A DNA stretch of 64,000 nucleotides from Chamaesiphon sp. 336R_metabinner_41 (GTDB lineage Bacteria > Cyanobacteriota > Cyanobacteriia > Cyanobacteriales > Chamaesiphonaceae): contig JANYDE010000140.1 of NCBI GenBank assembly GCA_025359915.1, forward strand, positions 25,258 through 89,257, in the 5' to 3' direction. A program made the translations under genes and the position numbers. Below the pieces are notes generated by a model. That model had not been told where the DNA came from, ran no database searches, and saw only the letters and a list, made by a program, of their open reading frames with translations. Below, piece by piece: positions 52,531 to 60,966 of this stretch; within the stretch, counting starts at the first letter, position 1, and every line of letters starts with the position of its first letter.

Positions 52531-52743
52531 ATGATGGAAGTCTCGCTGCAAACTGTGTATGATAACCTCGAACAGATCGATCGAGTCGATGCAACTACCA
52601 GTGCTGCATATCGTCAATCAGCACAGGAAGTGTTAGCAGATCCTGAAATTAGTTTAGAGTGGCGCAAAGCAATATCCGATCGACTCAACCGAGTCAATCA
52701 CGAGCTAACTGTTCACGCTCATGTAGATGATGATAGCTATTGA
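52531..52743 (+). CDS. Small conserved-looking acidic protein
   Basis: I do not recognise the family. The 70-residue protein is acidic and helical ('VYDNLEQIDRVDATTSAAYR', 'VLADPEISLEWRKAISDRLN'), with no signal or membrane segment, and ends in 'VHAHVDDDSY'. A GAGGTAAAT element ahead of the ATG acts as a plausible ribosome-binding site. Its position behind gltD and the hairpin does not identify a role. Confidence 0.55.
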   Translation: MMEVSLQTVYDNLEQIDRVDATTSAAYRQSAQEVLADPEISLEWRKAISDRLNRVNHELTVHAHVDDDSY

Positions 52744-52747
52744 ATTT

Positions 52748-52850
52748 AATTGATAATTGATAATTGGGTTGTGATGAAGGGAATTTAAACACCTGTTATC
52801 TGTTGAATTAATTGATAGTTAATAACTATCAATTATCAATTATTAATTAT
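52748..52850. repeat. TTGATAA / TAATTGA heptamer repeats, partly inverted
   Basis: AATTGATAATTGATAATTGGG at the left and AACTATCAATTATCAATT at the right are opposite orientations of the same heptamer seen at 13668-13692, and could form a hairpin. Confidence 0.7.
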
Positions 52851-52987
52851 CAAGGAGCGGTTATCTCTACATCTCGCAACATTTCTCTCATCTAGTGGCT
52901 TGCGTTAAAGTTAAAGAGATTCGGTAACTAAGGAACTTTGAACAGTCAGAGTCGTTACAGTAGAAGGATATACAAGCTTTTATACAG

Positions 52988-53953
52988 ATGGTTATGATTA
53001 ACAAACTGCGTTCTCTCATTAAACCCTTGATGAAATCCCTCATAGCAGCCGGACTTGTCCTAACTCTCGTCTTTTCTCAAACTGGAGATGCTCTCGCCGC
53101 CAGAAGTGGGGGACGGATTGGTGGCGGTTCATTTCGCGCGCCTAGTCGGGGCTATAGTGCGCCTAGCAACGGTGGTGGCTACAATCGCGGCTATGGTGGT
53201 GGTTACGGTGGTGGTTTCTCTTCACCGTTCTTCTTTCTCCCCTTCATGTTTGGTGGTGGCGGGGGAAGTTTATTCTCGCTGATGATTATGGTGGCTGTTG
53301 GCGGTTATTTACTCCAGACGTTCAAGCGGGTCACTGGTGGCGATAGTATGGAAGGTGGGGATGTCTACAATCCTCAAGTTTCGATCGCTCAAATTCAAGT
53401 TGGTTTATTAGCTGATGCCCGAAATGTTCAGTCAAAATTAGATCAACTGGCGACTACTGTCAATGCGGAGACAGCATCAGGCAGAATGCACCTATTGCAA
53501 GAAACCAGCCTCGAACTATTACGTCATCCTGAATACTGGACATACGGAAAAACTAGCACTCAACAAGCCAAACTCGATCGAGCAGAAGCAGTCTTCAATC
53601 AATTGTCTCTCGCCGAGCGGGGTAAATTTACAACTGAAACTCTGAGTAAGGTTAATAACCAACTCCGTCAGGCTGATACTAATGCTGTGCTAAATTCTAC
53701 TGGCGAATTGGCGACAGCAGAACAAGAACGTGCTGAATATATCATCGTTACTCTGATTGTCGCTGCGACTCGATCGATCCAACTACCCAAAATCAATGGT
53801 GATGCGGATTTACGTCAAGCCTTACAAATGCTTGGTAGTCTTGATGGTAGTGCAATAGTAGCAGTTGAAGCCATCTGGACACCTCAAGCCAATGGTGACG
53901 CGCTCACCACCGATGACATTCACACTCACTATCCCGATCTCAAATTAGTTTAG
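52988..53953 (+). CDS. DUF1517 family membrane-associated protein
   Basis: This 321-residue protein has a signal/TM segment (about 15-38, ending 'ALAARSGG'). A Gly/Ser/Tyr-rich stretch ('RIGGGSFRAPSRGY', 'GGGYNRGYGGGYGGG') and a short hydrophobic hairpin ('FFFLPFMFGGGGG', 'LFSLMIMVAVGGYLLQ') follow. A helical C-terminal domain begins 'VSIAQIQVGLLADARNVQSK'. This layout is that of DUF1517, found in cyanobacteria and plastids and probably thylakoid- or envelope-bound. Its function is not established. A perfect palindromic terminator follows. Confidence 0.88.
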   Translation: MVMINKLRSLIKPLMKSLIAAGLVLTLVFSQTGDALAARSGGRIGGGSFRAPSRGYSAPSNGGGYNRGYGGGYGGGFSSPFFFLPFMFGGGGGSLFSLMIMVAVGGYLLQTFKRVTGGDSMEGGDVYNPQVSIAQIQVGLLADARNVQSKLDQLATTVNAETASGRMHLLQETSLELLRHPEYWTYGKTSTQQAKLDRAEAVFNQLSLAERGKFTTETLSKVNNQLRQADTNAVLNSTGELATAEQERAEYIIVTLIVAATRSIQLPKINGDADLRQALQMLGSLDGSAIVAVEAIWTPQANGDALTTDDIHTHYPDLKLV

Positions 53954-53971
53954 TGGATTTTGAATTAGATC

Positions 53972-54003
53972 TAAAAGCCTCCCTAATATTAGGGAGGCTT
54001 TTA
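53972..54003. terminator. Perfect bidirectional terminator
   Basis: TAAAAGCCTCCCTAAT / ATTAGGGAGGCTTTTA is a perfect 32-bp palindrome between the convergent DUF1517 and esterase genes, with U-runs on both strands. Confidence 0.93.
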
Positions 54004-54028
54004 TATGTGTCAATTCAAATCTCGATCG

Positions 54029-54658
54029 TTATATTTGACAAAAGCGACGAATCTCTTGCCATATTTGCTCGTTTTTATCTGTAAGCTGATGGTCGCTATC
54101 CCATTCCAATAGCTCTACCCAGGGATGTGTACGAGCGAAATCCTGACTTACAGAAACCGGAACCACATCATCATTAATGCCATGAATAATTAAAGTTGGC
54201 AAAATGCGATCGATCTCAGCCAGCGGATATTTATGAGCATCAACAAGGAAGTCATAATGTAAGGGAACTAGATCTTTAATAGCATGATGATAGACTGACA
54301 TATAACCAGTTTTCTCCCACAAACTTAATTGTTGCTCGCCAATTTTTGGGAGCCAATGTGTCAAGAAATCAAAAGCAGGTGCCAGTAATACCAACCGCTC
54401 AACCTGAGGATGATGTTGAGCAATGATCGCCGCAATCCATCCACCCAAGCTCGAACCAATTAAAGTGACCGAGGATCCATCAGGGGGGAATAAATCCACA
54501 ATCTGAGCAATTTGGCGAGAAACTGTCAAATGTGTAAAGTCATCCTGATTCAGATCTGGTACGAGGAGATCGATCCCCATTTGGGTAAAATGTTTCTGAA
54601 TATACTTAGCCTTCGTTGAGCCAGGCCCAGAAGAAAAACCGTGTAAGTAAATATACAT
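54029..54658 (-). CDS. YqiA-like alpha/beta-hydrolase (esterase)
   Basis: This 209-residue protein opens 'MYIYLHGFSSGPGSTKAKYI', typical of the YqiA/UPF0227 esterase group. It keeps the nucleophile elbow G-S-S-L-G ('VTLIGSSLGGWIAAIIA'), an Asp in 'IHGINDDVVPVS' and a His in 'WDSDHQLTD'. It is a cytosolic serine esterase with unknown substrate. It is divergent from hemB. Confidence 0.85.
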   Translation of the reverse strand: MYIYLHGFSSGPGSTKAKYIQKHFTQMGIDLLVPDLNQDDFTHLTVSRQIAQIVDLFPPDGSSVTLIGSSLGGWIAAIIAQHHPQVERLVLLAPAFDFLTHWLPKIGEQQLSLWEKTGYMSVYHHAIKDLVPLHYDFLVDAHKYPLAEIDRILPTLIIHGINDDVVPVSVSQDFARTHPWVELLEWDSDHQLTDKNEQIWQEIRRFCQI

Positions 54659-54854
54659 TGAGATGGAAGATGGGAGATGGGAGTAAGATACTAATCTAGT
54701 AGGGTGCTTTACTGCGCCAGCACGAGCGTACCACTTATTTTATCTCTACCTTTTAAATCATCCGCCAAAATTTTATATTCACAATCCGTAACCTTCCCCA
54801 TCGCACTTACCCAAAGAACCTATAATCAATGGCTACTGCGCTCTACTTATATAC

Positions 54855-55868
54855 ATGTCTCCATCAAATACCAACGCCGATAATCGACTCCCACTCACCA
54901 AACGTCCTCGTCGCCTGCGTCGCAACCCTAGTATCCGCAGCCTAGTCAGCGAAACCAAGCTCAGTGTTGACGATCTGATTTATCCGATGTTTGTGATGGA
55001 AGGTGAAAATCAACGGGTAGAAATTGTCTCGATGCCCAATTGTTACCGCTATAGTTTAGACTTACTCCTGGTTGAAATCGCGGAACTATACACCTTAGGC
55101 GTAAAAGCAGTCGCCCTATTTCCCGTCGTCTCCGAAAGCAAAAAAGATGACAACGGCACCGAAAGCTATAACCCCGAAGGATTGGCTCAACAGGCTGTGA
55201 GAGCAATTAAGGCTCAAACACCAGGAACGATCGTGATTACCGACGTTGCGCTCGATCCTTTCACCACGCACGGACACGATGGCGTGATTGATGAGCACGG
55301 TGTGATCCTCAATGATGAGACTGTCGAAATTCTCGTCAAAATGGCTGTCTCCCAAGCTCAAGCAGGCTGCGATATGGTCGCGCCATCCGATATGATGGAC
55401 GGACGGATTGGGGCAATTCGGCAAGGTTTAGATGCACATGGTTTTACTGATGTAGCGATTATGGCTTACTCGGCTAAATATGCCTCTGCTTATTATGGTC
55501 CATTCCGTGATGCGCTAGACTCCGCGCCAAAATTTGGTGACAAGAAAACCTACCAAATGGATCCAGCGAATGCGCGGGAAGCTCTGACTGAAATCGAACT
55601 CGATATTGCCGAAGGTGCAGATATCGTCATGGTCAAACCTGCACTGGCATATCTCGATATCATTCACCAAGTGAAGGCAAATTGCAACGTCCCAGTTGCT
55701 GCTTATAATGTCAGTGGTGAATACTCGATGATCAAAGCTGCCGCTCAACTTGGCTGGATTGACGAGCAAAAAATTGTGATGGAAACGCTGCTGAGTATCA
55801 AGCGTGCTGGTGCAGATCTGATTCTCACCTATTTTGCCAAAGATGTCGCATTAATTTTGAAGAAGTAG
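54855..55868 (+). CDS. hemB: Delta-aminolevulinic acid dehydratase (porphobilinogen synthase)
   Basis: This 337-residue protein has the ALAD markers: '[20 protein letters not shown]' (Mg-type, with Asp rather than zinc cysteines), '[20 protein letters not shown]' and '[16 protein letters not shown]' with the two catalytic lysines, and '[20 protein letters not shown]'. It joins two aminolevulinate molecules into porphobilinogen for heme, chlorophyll, bilin and B12 synthesis. Its length is normal. A palindromic terminator follows. Confidence 0.97.
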   Translation: MSPSNTNADNRLPLTKRPRRLRRNPSIRSLVSETKLSVDDLIYPMFVMEGENQRVEIVSMPNCYRYSLDLLLVEIAELYTLGVKAVALFPVVSESKKDDNGTESYNPEGLAQQAVRAIKAQTPGTIVITDVALDPFTTHGHDGVIDEHGVILNDETVEILVKMAVSQAQAGCDMVAPSDMMDGRIGAIRQGLDAHGFTDVAIMAYSAKYASAYYGPFRDALDSAPKFGDKKTYQMDPANAREALTEIELDIAEGADIVMVKPALAYLDIIHQVKANCNVPVAAYNVSGEYSMIKAAAQLGWIDEQKIVMETLLSIKRAGADLILTYFAKDVALILKK

Positions 55869-55891
55869 ATCGATCATCGAGCTAGTGAAGA

Positions 55892-55924
55892 CATATCCCC
55901 GACTTCTTGGAGCAGTCGGGGATA
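55892..55924. terminator. Palindromic terminator after hemB
   Basis: ATATCCCCGACTTCTTGG / GCAGTCGGGGATAT forms a strong stem 23 bp after the hemB stop, with a small internal mismatch. It is related in sequence to the other CCCGACTT palindromes. Confidence 0.75.
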
Positions 55925-56114
55925 TCGTGGCGTGGGTAAAAGACATGACGCTCCCACAATATTGTAAGATGAGAGGATGACGATAGTCAGGTTGATTACT
56001 CCGAAATAGAATCGATCAAGAACTTATCAAGTTTCGTCAGTAACAAGGGCATAATAAAATAACGACCGATAAAACAACTATCTTCAAATACTCTTTACTA
56101 GCCACTAACTCAAT

Positions 56115-57131
56115 ATGGCAGCGACAAATTTTCGGGACTATTACGCGATCTTGGGAGTGAACAAGAACGCCAGCGCAGATGATGTCAAAAAAGCTTATCG
56201 GCAACTAGCACGTAAATATCATCCAGATCTCAATCCAGGGGATAAAACTGCTGAAGCAAAATTCAAAGAAATCACCGAAGCGAATGAAATCCTGTCGGAT
56301 GTCGATAAACGCAGCCAGTATGACAAGTTTGGACAATATTGGAAACAGTCCGAACAACCTAGAACGAATACTCGATCGACTGTAAATAGAACTCCACCTG
56401 GTGATTTTAACTCAGTTGACTTTGGTCAATACAATAATTTTGACGATTTTGTCAATGAGTTATTAGGTCGTTTCAATAATCCCAGTACTGCCAATCCAGC
56501 GAATCCAAAACCAACTGGGGCAAAGGCTACAGCGACGAAGAGTGCAAGTGATGCTGCTACTGCGAATACTACCACAAACAATGGGACTAACGTCGGCGGC
56601 GATCGCGAGGCAACAATCGGACTTTCGCTCACAGAAGCATTTAAAGGCGTTCAGAAAAGTTTTAATCTAGGCACTGAAACCATCAAAGTTCGGATTCCAG
56701 GTGGTGCCAAAGCTGGCAGTCGGATTCGAGTTCGTGGCAAAGGAAATGTCAACACTTACAACAAACAACGCGGTGACTTATATCTAACGGTAGAATTGCA
56801 AGCTCATCCTTTTTTCCGGCTCGATGGCGAACAACTCACCTGTGAAGTCCCTGTCACCCCCGATGAGGCTGTTCTAGGTGCCCAAATTGAGATTCCGACT
56901 CCAGATGGTATGGTAACAGTTAATGTGCCTGCTGGCGTGCGATCGGGTCAATCGCTGCGACTCCGTGGCAAAGGCTGGGCAAATCCCCGTGGCGAACGTG
57001 GCGATCAATTAGCTAAAATTATTATCGATACCCCCAAAAGTATCAGCGATGACGAACGCGAACTCTACGAAAACATTCGTACCGCACGGACTTACAATCC
57101 TCGCAATCATTTTAGTCAAGTTATTCTTTAG
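56115..57131 (+). CDS. Class II J-domain chaperone, CbpA-like (second copy)
   Basis: This 338-residue protein has a J domain (about 8-72, '[20 protein letters not shown]', HPD in '[11 protein letters not shown]'). A Thr/Ala/Asn-rich linker (about 80-165) follows. The DnaJ C-terminal domain has '[18 protein letters not shown]' and '[20 protein letters not shown]'. No zinc finger is present. It closely parallels the product at 32782, with a different linker, so the two are likely paralogues with different partners. It is not next to a dnaK gene. Confidence 0.9.
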   Translation: MAATNFRDYYAILGVNKNASADDVKKAYRQLARKYHPDLNPGDKTAEAKFKEITEANEILSDVDKRSQYDKFGQYWKQSEQPRTNTRSTVNRTPPGDFNSVDFGQYNNFDDFVNELLGRFNNPSTANPANPKPTGAKATATKSASDAATANTTTNNGTNVGGDREATIGLSLTEAFKGVQKSFNLGTETIKVRIPGGAKAGSRIRVRGKGNVNTYNKQRGDLYLTVELQAHPFFRLDGEQLTCEVPVTPDEAVLGAQIEIPTPDGMVTVNVPAGVRSGQSLRLRGKGWANPRGERGDQLAKIIIDTPKSISDDERELYENIRTARTYNPRNHFSQVIL

Positions 57132-57181
57132 GGGATAGGGGATAGGGGATAGGGGATAGTGGATAGTGGATAGTGAATAGG
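57129..57181. repeat. GGGATAG heptamer tandem repeat
   Basis: About seven units, GGGGATA then GTGGATA and GTGAATA, begin at the stop codon of the J-protein gene and end before rsmD. Confidence 0.9.
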
Positions 57182-57218
57182 AAATAATTGTAGCAATCTC
57201 CAATCTCCCATCTCCAAA

Positions 57219-57791
57219 ATGAGTATCAGAATCTATGGCAATCGAGAGTTAAAGACGTTACCAGGACTGGAAACTAGACCTACACCTGCGCGAGTTCGGC
57301 AGGCGTTATTTAATGTTTGGCAAGGAGCTATCTTTGATTGTCGGTGGTTGGATCTTTGTAGCGGCAGTGGTGCGATGGGTGCAGAAGCTTTGTGTCGGGA
57401 AGCCAAGCTCGTAGTTGGCATCGAGCGATCGAGTGCAGCCTGTAGTATTATCGAGCAAAACTGGGAAAAAGTTGTGGGCAAATCCCAAAAATTTCAACTC
57501 TTGCGTGGAGAAGTTGTGAAACGGTTAGCAGATTTAGCAGGACAACAATTCGATCGCATTTACTTCGATCCACCTTATGCAGGAGAATTATATCAGCCTG
57601 TCTTAGCGGCGATCGACCTATATCGGCTTTTGGCTCCAATGGGCGAACTTGCTGTCGAACACAGTCCCGATCAGAGTATCAGCATATTACCAACATCGTT
57701 ACCAACGATCGAACTCTGTCGTCATAAAAACTATGGCAATACATCAATCTCTTTCTATCGACTTAGTGAAAATCGAGTGGATAAGCAGTAG
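57219..57791 (+). CDS. rsmD: 16S rRNA (guanine966-N2)-methyltransferase RsmD
   Basis: This 190-residue protein matches RsmD: 'RIYGNRELKTLPGLETRPTP', 'ARVRQALFNVWQGA', motif I 'WLDLCSGSGAMGAEALCREA', and the catalytic 'YFDPPYAGELYQPVL' (DPPY motif). It modifies G966 in helix 31 of 16S rRNA. It ends 29 bp before the convergent petG gene. Confidence 0.93.
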   Translation: MSIRIYGNRELKTLPGLETRPTPARVRQALFNVWQGAIFDCRWLDLCSGSGAMGAEALCREAKLVVGIERSSAACSIIEQNWEKVVGKSQKFQLLRGEVVKRLADLAGQQFDRIYFDPPYAGELYQPVLAAIDLYRLLAPMGELAVEHSPDQSISILPTSLPTIELCRHKNYGNTSISFYRLSENRVDKQ

Positions 57792-57820
57792 TGAAAATCC
57801 TGCTATCCACTATTGGCTAT

Positions 57821-57934
57821 CTACAACCCTAGTTGATTGCCGCGTTTGTACTGCATGTAAGCCGCAACAAATAAGCCACTGAGAGTAATAAAGACTAAGC
57901 CAAGTACAATACCAGCTAGTAAAGGTTCTACCAC
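57821..57934 (-). CDS. petG: Cytochrome b6f complex subunit PetG
   Basis: A 37-codon gene on the minus strand with a GTG start encodes '[18 protein letters not shown]', then a continuing hydrophobic segment and the tail '[13 protein letters not shown]'. This is a textbook PetG: one membrane helix and a basic stromal-side end. The subunit is required for assembly and stability of the cytochrome b6f complex in the thylakoid membrane. It is too short for routine ORF calling. It lies between rsmD and cytM, in the opposite direction. Confidence 0.95.
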   Translation of the reverse strand: MVEPLLAGIVLGLVFITLSGLFVAAYMQYKRGNQLGL

Positions 57935-58309
57935 GTTGAGACTCCGTAATTAGTTCAAATCATTTACTCTAGCGTATCGGGTTTAGGGGCTTTGGTGCAA
58001 GATATTCGTTTTTTTAGGATTTAGTACTTAGCGTAGATCTGAGGATACCCACGGGATGTCACAGTAACACTATACTATGCCTTGATGCCGGATTTGCAAT
58101 CTCCCATACTCTCACTCCCCACATTGCAACTCGATACTTTTCTCTATATAACTTTACAATCGGATAAAAAGCTTAAGATATTTAAGAAATGTTTCATAAA
58201 TCTGAGATTTATGGATAAACTATAGGTGTGTAGACATCAACCTTTGTGCCAAATCTATACTTTTATCTTAATATCCTCAATTTAACTTCATCTATAAAGT
58301 AGGCACGTC
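57935..58309. other. Divergent spacer between petG and cytM
   Basis: This 375-bp AT-rich region must hold the promoters of petG (minus) and the cytochrome gene (plus). No ORF or hairpin is evident. TATA-rich stretches such as TATATAACTTTACAAT (about 58145-58160) could be promoter elements but none is decisive. Confidence 0.5.
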
Positions 58310-58687
58310 TTGGATATCCGACTACCTAAACTCAGACAAACATCATGGCAGCAGATTGGATCGATCGTCATGGCTGGCTTGTCGATCTGTTTGTGTGCAA
58401 TCGTTGGTTGGCACTCACTTCAAGAATCAAACCCCTATATCAATAGCGTATTAGCCAAAAAAGGCGATCCTACTCTCGGACATGCAATCTTTCAGATTAA
58501 TTGTAGTGGCTGCCATGGACTCGACGCAAATGGCAGAGTTGGCCCAAGCCTGCGGGAAATTTCCAAACGCAAATCTCCACACAGTTTGATCGAACAAGTA
58601 ACTAGCGGGAATACGCCACCGATGCCCCAGTTTCAACCAAATCATCAGGAAATGGCCGATCTGTTGAGTTATTTGGCAACGCTTTAG
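58310..58687 (+). CDS. cytM: Cytochrome c, cytochrome cM-like
   Basis: This 125-residue protein starts at TTG; the next in-frame ATG (58370) would remove part of the leader. A single N-terminal hydrophobic segment (about 18-36) anchors or exports it. The heme site is C65-SG-C68-H69 ('QINCSGCHGLD'), with the likely axial Met105 in 'TPPMPQFQPN'. Size, anchor and 'RVGPSLREI' fit cyanobacterial cytochrome cM, a low-potential electron carrier implicated in switching between photosynthetic and respiratory flow. Another c6-like cytochrome is the alternative. Confidence 0.8.
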   Translation: MDIRLPKLRQTSWQQIGSIVMAGLSICLCAIVGWHSLQESNPYINSVLAKKGDPTLGHAIFQINCSGCHGLDANGRVGPSLREISKRKSPHSLIEQVTSGNTPPMPQFQPNHQEMADLLSYLATL

Positions 58688-58860
58688 ATGGGAGATGGGA
58701 GACTGGGAGGTTGCTACGATTATTTCCTATCCACTATCCACGAAACCACTATTCACTACTATCCACGAAACCACTAGACCTCCTGCGAAAGTAAAAATAG
58801 AATCTTTTTCAGTACCGTTTTCATCTATAGTTCCCCCTATCCCCTATCCCCTATCCACTC
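58686..58860. repeat. Mixed heptamer repeats between cytM and folC
   Basis: The spacer carries AGATGGG units (58686-58710), CTATCCAC(GAAACC) pieces (about 58728-58775) and CCCTATC units (58833-58860), three different heptamer types in one spacer. Confidence 0.8.
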
Positions 58861-58867
58861 TACATAT

Positions 58868-60166
58868 CTAATTCGACACTGACAATTTCAAAAAGTAACC
58901 AAGCAGATAGAGAGAGCCACAGAGGACTGGTTGATGGGTATTGCGATGAATCATCGCGGCGTTTAAGCCCGTGCTGAGATCCGTAGAAACACTTACTGAG
59001 TCGAGATCGCAACAGATAGACTCAGCCAAATCGCTTAGTTGTGCTGGATCTGCCGAACTGTGATCGGGGACGGGCATGAGGTACAATCGATCGCCAGGTC
59101 GGAGTAAAGCTTGAAAAATTTCTCGGTGTGATTTCGTAGAAAGCATTCCCATCACCCAACTAATCGGTGTCTTTACGGTGTCGATATACTTACGTAATTC
59201 GATCGCAGCGGCTGGATTATGAGCACCATCGATTAATAATTTGTGCCCTAGCCAAGTCGTCCATTGAATTCGCCCTAACCATTGGGTATTTGCCATACCT
59301 GTGACGATCGATTCGTCGCTAATTTTCCATCCAGCTTGGTGTAAAACCTGAATTGTGGCGATCGCAATGGCTGAATTCGTCAATTGCATCTCACCTAGCA
59401 AAGCCAGAGGATATTTAGTCCCCGCAAATTCGACCCAGGGCAGCGAATTTGATGATAATGAGGCTTTATCTACCAGGGTGGGTTTTGGTGTCACTACGGC
59501 TGGTTTAACCCAAGTTGTGGGGCAGTTGAGTGCAGCGATCTTGTCGCTGACTACCTTCACAGCGTCAGAAGGGAGAATCCCGATAATTGCGGGGCAATTT
59601 GGTTTGAGGATACCAGCTTTTTCGCCCGCGATCTTCGCGATGGTATCGCCGAGTTGTTGCCAATGTTCGATCGATATCGACGTAATAATCGTTGCGAGTG
59701 GGCGATTGCAAACATTTGTAGCGTCTAGTCTACCGCCCAACCCGACCTCAATCACGGCGATATCTACCTGTGACTGAGCAAAATATAACCACATTGCCGC
59801 CGTTACAATTTCAAACTGGGTAGGCGTGGGTGTTGTCGAATCTATGGCAGCAATAACTTGATTCAACGTGCTGACAGCGATATCGGTGGGAATTGGTCGA
59901 TTATTAATACAAATTCGCTCATTCCAATTTACTAAGTGTGGCGATGTATATCGACCGACTTTATAGCCTGCGGTACTGAGAATGCTAGATAGATAAGCAC
60001 AGACAGAACCTTTGCCATTTGTCCCTGCAACATGAATGATCGGTACAGATTCATGGGGAGAGCCGAGAGCAGCGAGTAAGGTTTGAATCCGGCTGAGTCC
60101 TAAATTCACCCCAAATTGGTGAAATGGTGCCAAGCATAGATCGATATCTGAGATTAGATCTGTCAC
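58868..60166 (-). CDS. folC: Bifunctional dihydrofolate/folylpolyglutamate synthase FolC
   Basis: This 432-residue protein has the Mur-ligase-like FolC motifs. They are 'PIIHVAGTNGKGSVCAYLSS' (P-loop), 'RYTSPHLVNWNERICIN' and 'TQFEIVTAAMWLYFAQSQVD'. 'IAVIEVGLGGRLDATN' and 'KLLIDGAHNPAAAIELRKYI' complete the set. It adds glutamate to dihydropteroate and to folates. It stands alone, with a heme-oxygenase-like gene divergent about 800 bp away. Confidence 0.94.
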   Translation of the reverse strand: MTDLISDIDLCLAPFHQFGVNLGLSRIQTLLAALGSPHESVPIIHVAGTNGKGSVCAYLSSILSTAGYKVGRYTSPHLVNWNERICINNRPIPTDIAVSTLNQVIAAIDSTTPTPTQFEIVTAAMWLYFAQSQVDIAVIEVGLGGRLDATNVCNRPLATIITSISIEHWQQLGDTIAKIAGEKAGILKPNCPAIIGILPSDAVKVVSDKIAALNCPTTWVKPAVVTPKPTLVDKASLSSNSLPWVEFAGTKYPLALLGEMQLTNSAIAIATIQVLHQAGWKISDESIVTGMANTQWLGRIQWTTWLGHKLLIDGAHNPAAAIELRKYIDTVKTPISWVMGMLSTKSHREIFQALLRPGDRLYLMPVPDHSSADPAQLSDLAESICCDLDSVSVSTDLSTGLNAAMIHRNTHQPVLCGSLYLLGYFLKLSVSN

Positions 60167-60532
60167 GGAAAAGGGTAGGGATAGAGAAGAGTCTTAATTT
60201 ATATCTTATTTTTGGAAAAAATGCCATCCATGTCCGACTTAATCTCACCATCAATTGTAGATCTGGATCGCGATCGATGGTGAGATTAGCCTCAATTGAT
60301 ATTTATCAGTGGTTGCACGGATGGAATAACTTCTTAGTTAAAGTTATCGTGAGATGAATGACAAAGATTGCTTTTGACACATTATGCAACCAAAAATTGC
60401 CAGTGGATGTCATTAGCTATTTAGTATCATTCACTAATATTTTGATTGGCGATGAGTTGAATCTAAAATCTATCCAAATCTACGGTCAATCCCACTGAAT
60501 ATTTAATCACATATACCAATCATTCAAACCAA
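60167..60532. other. Spacer with a 13-bp inverted repeat
   Basis: The 366-bp region between folC and the small membrane protein gene holds a perfect inverted repeat TAATCTCACCATC (60240-60252) / GATGGTGAGATTA (60276-60288) with a 23-base spacer. It could be an operator or an RNA hairpin in the folC leader. No ORF is convincing. Confidence 0.5.
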
Positions 60533-60793
60533 ATGCAAAACCTATCAACCCATGAAAATAGATTAGCAAAAACACTTAAATTAACCAGTAGTGCTTGTGC
60601 TGTGGCTGGTGGTGTCATGCTTGCCGCCAATCTAACCGACATTAGTAAGTATGGATTTGTATTTTTGGCACTGAGTTCTAGTCAAATGTTAGTCGCTAGT
60701 CTGTGGACTAAAGACACGACAATGATCATTTATTCAGGATCGCTATTTTTGTTTGTTGATTGCCTTGGTATTTACCGATGGATTATTCAATGA
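60533..60793 (+). CDS. Small membrane protein, unknown
   Basis: I do not recognise it. The 86-residue product has three hydrophobic segments ('[15 protein letters not shown]', '[19 protein letters not shown]', '[20 protein letters not shown]') after a short polar N-terminus. It could be a small inner-membrane protein. The ATG at 60533 is the first available start. It precedes the heme-oxygenase-like gene in the same orientation, about 170 bp upstream. Confidence 0.6.
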   Translation: MQNLSTHENRLAKTLKLTSSACAVAGGVMLAANLTDISKYGFVFLALSSSQMLVASLWTKDTTMIIYSGSLFLFVDCLGIYRWIIQ

Positions 60794-60879
60794 TAGTTAT
60801 GGCTGCTCTTAGCGATCGAGACTTATTGAAATACGAGAAATAGTGTGTCAAATACTTATGAATTTAATTTTTTATAAGT

Positions 60880-60966
60880 ATGAATCAAGTCATTACTATA
60901 TCTCAGACCAAAGCCTATTGTTTTCAAGCTAACCCCGATATCAACCCGAAGGAAGCTCTATTATGA
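60880..60966 (+). CDS. Possible 28-codon leader ORF
   Basis: ATG at 60880 opens a 28-residue frame ('MNQVITISQTKAYCFQANP', ending 'NPKEALL') whose TGA overlaps the ATG of the next gene as ATGA. That geometry suits translational coupling. There is no good ribosome-binding site and a second short frame overlaps it, so it may not be translated. Confidence 0.25.
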   Translation: MNQVITISQTKAYCFQANPDINPKEALL

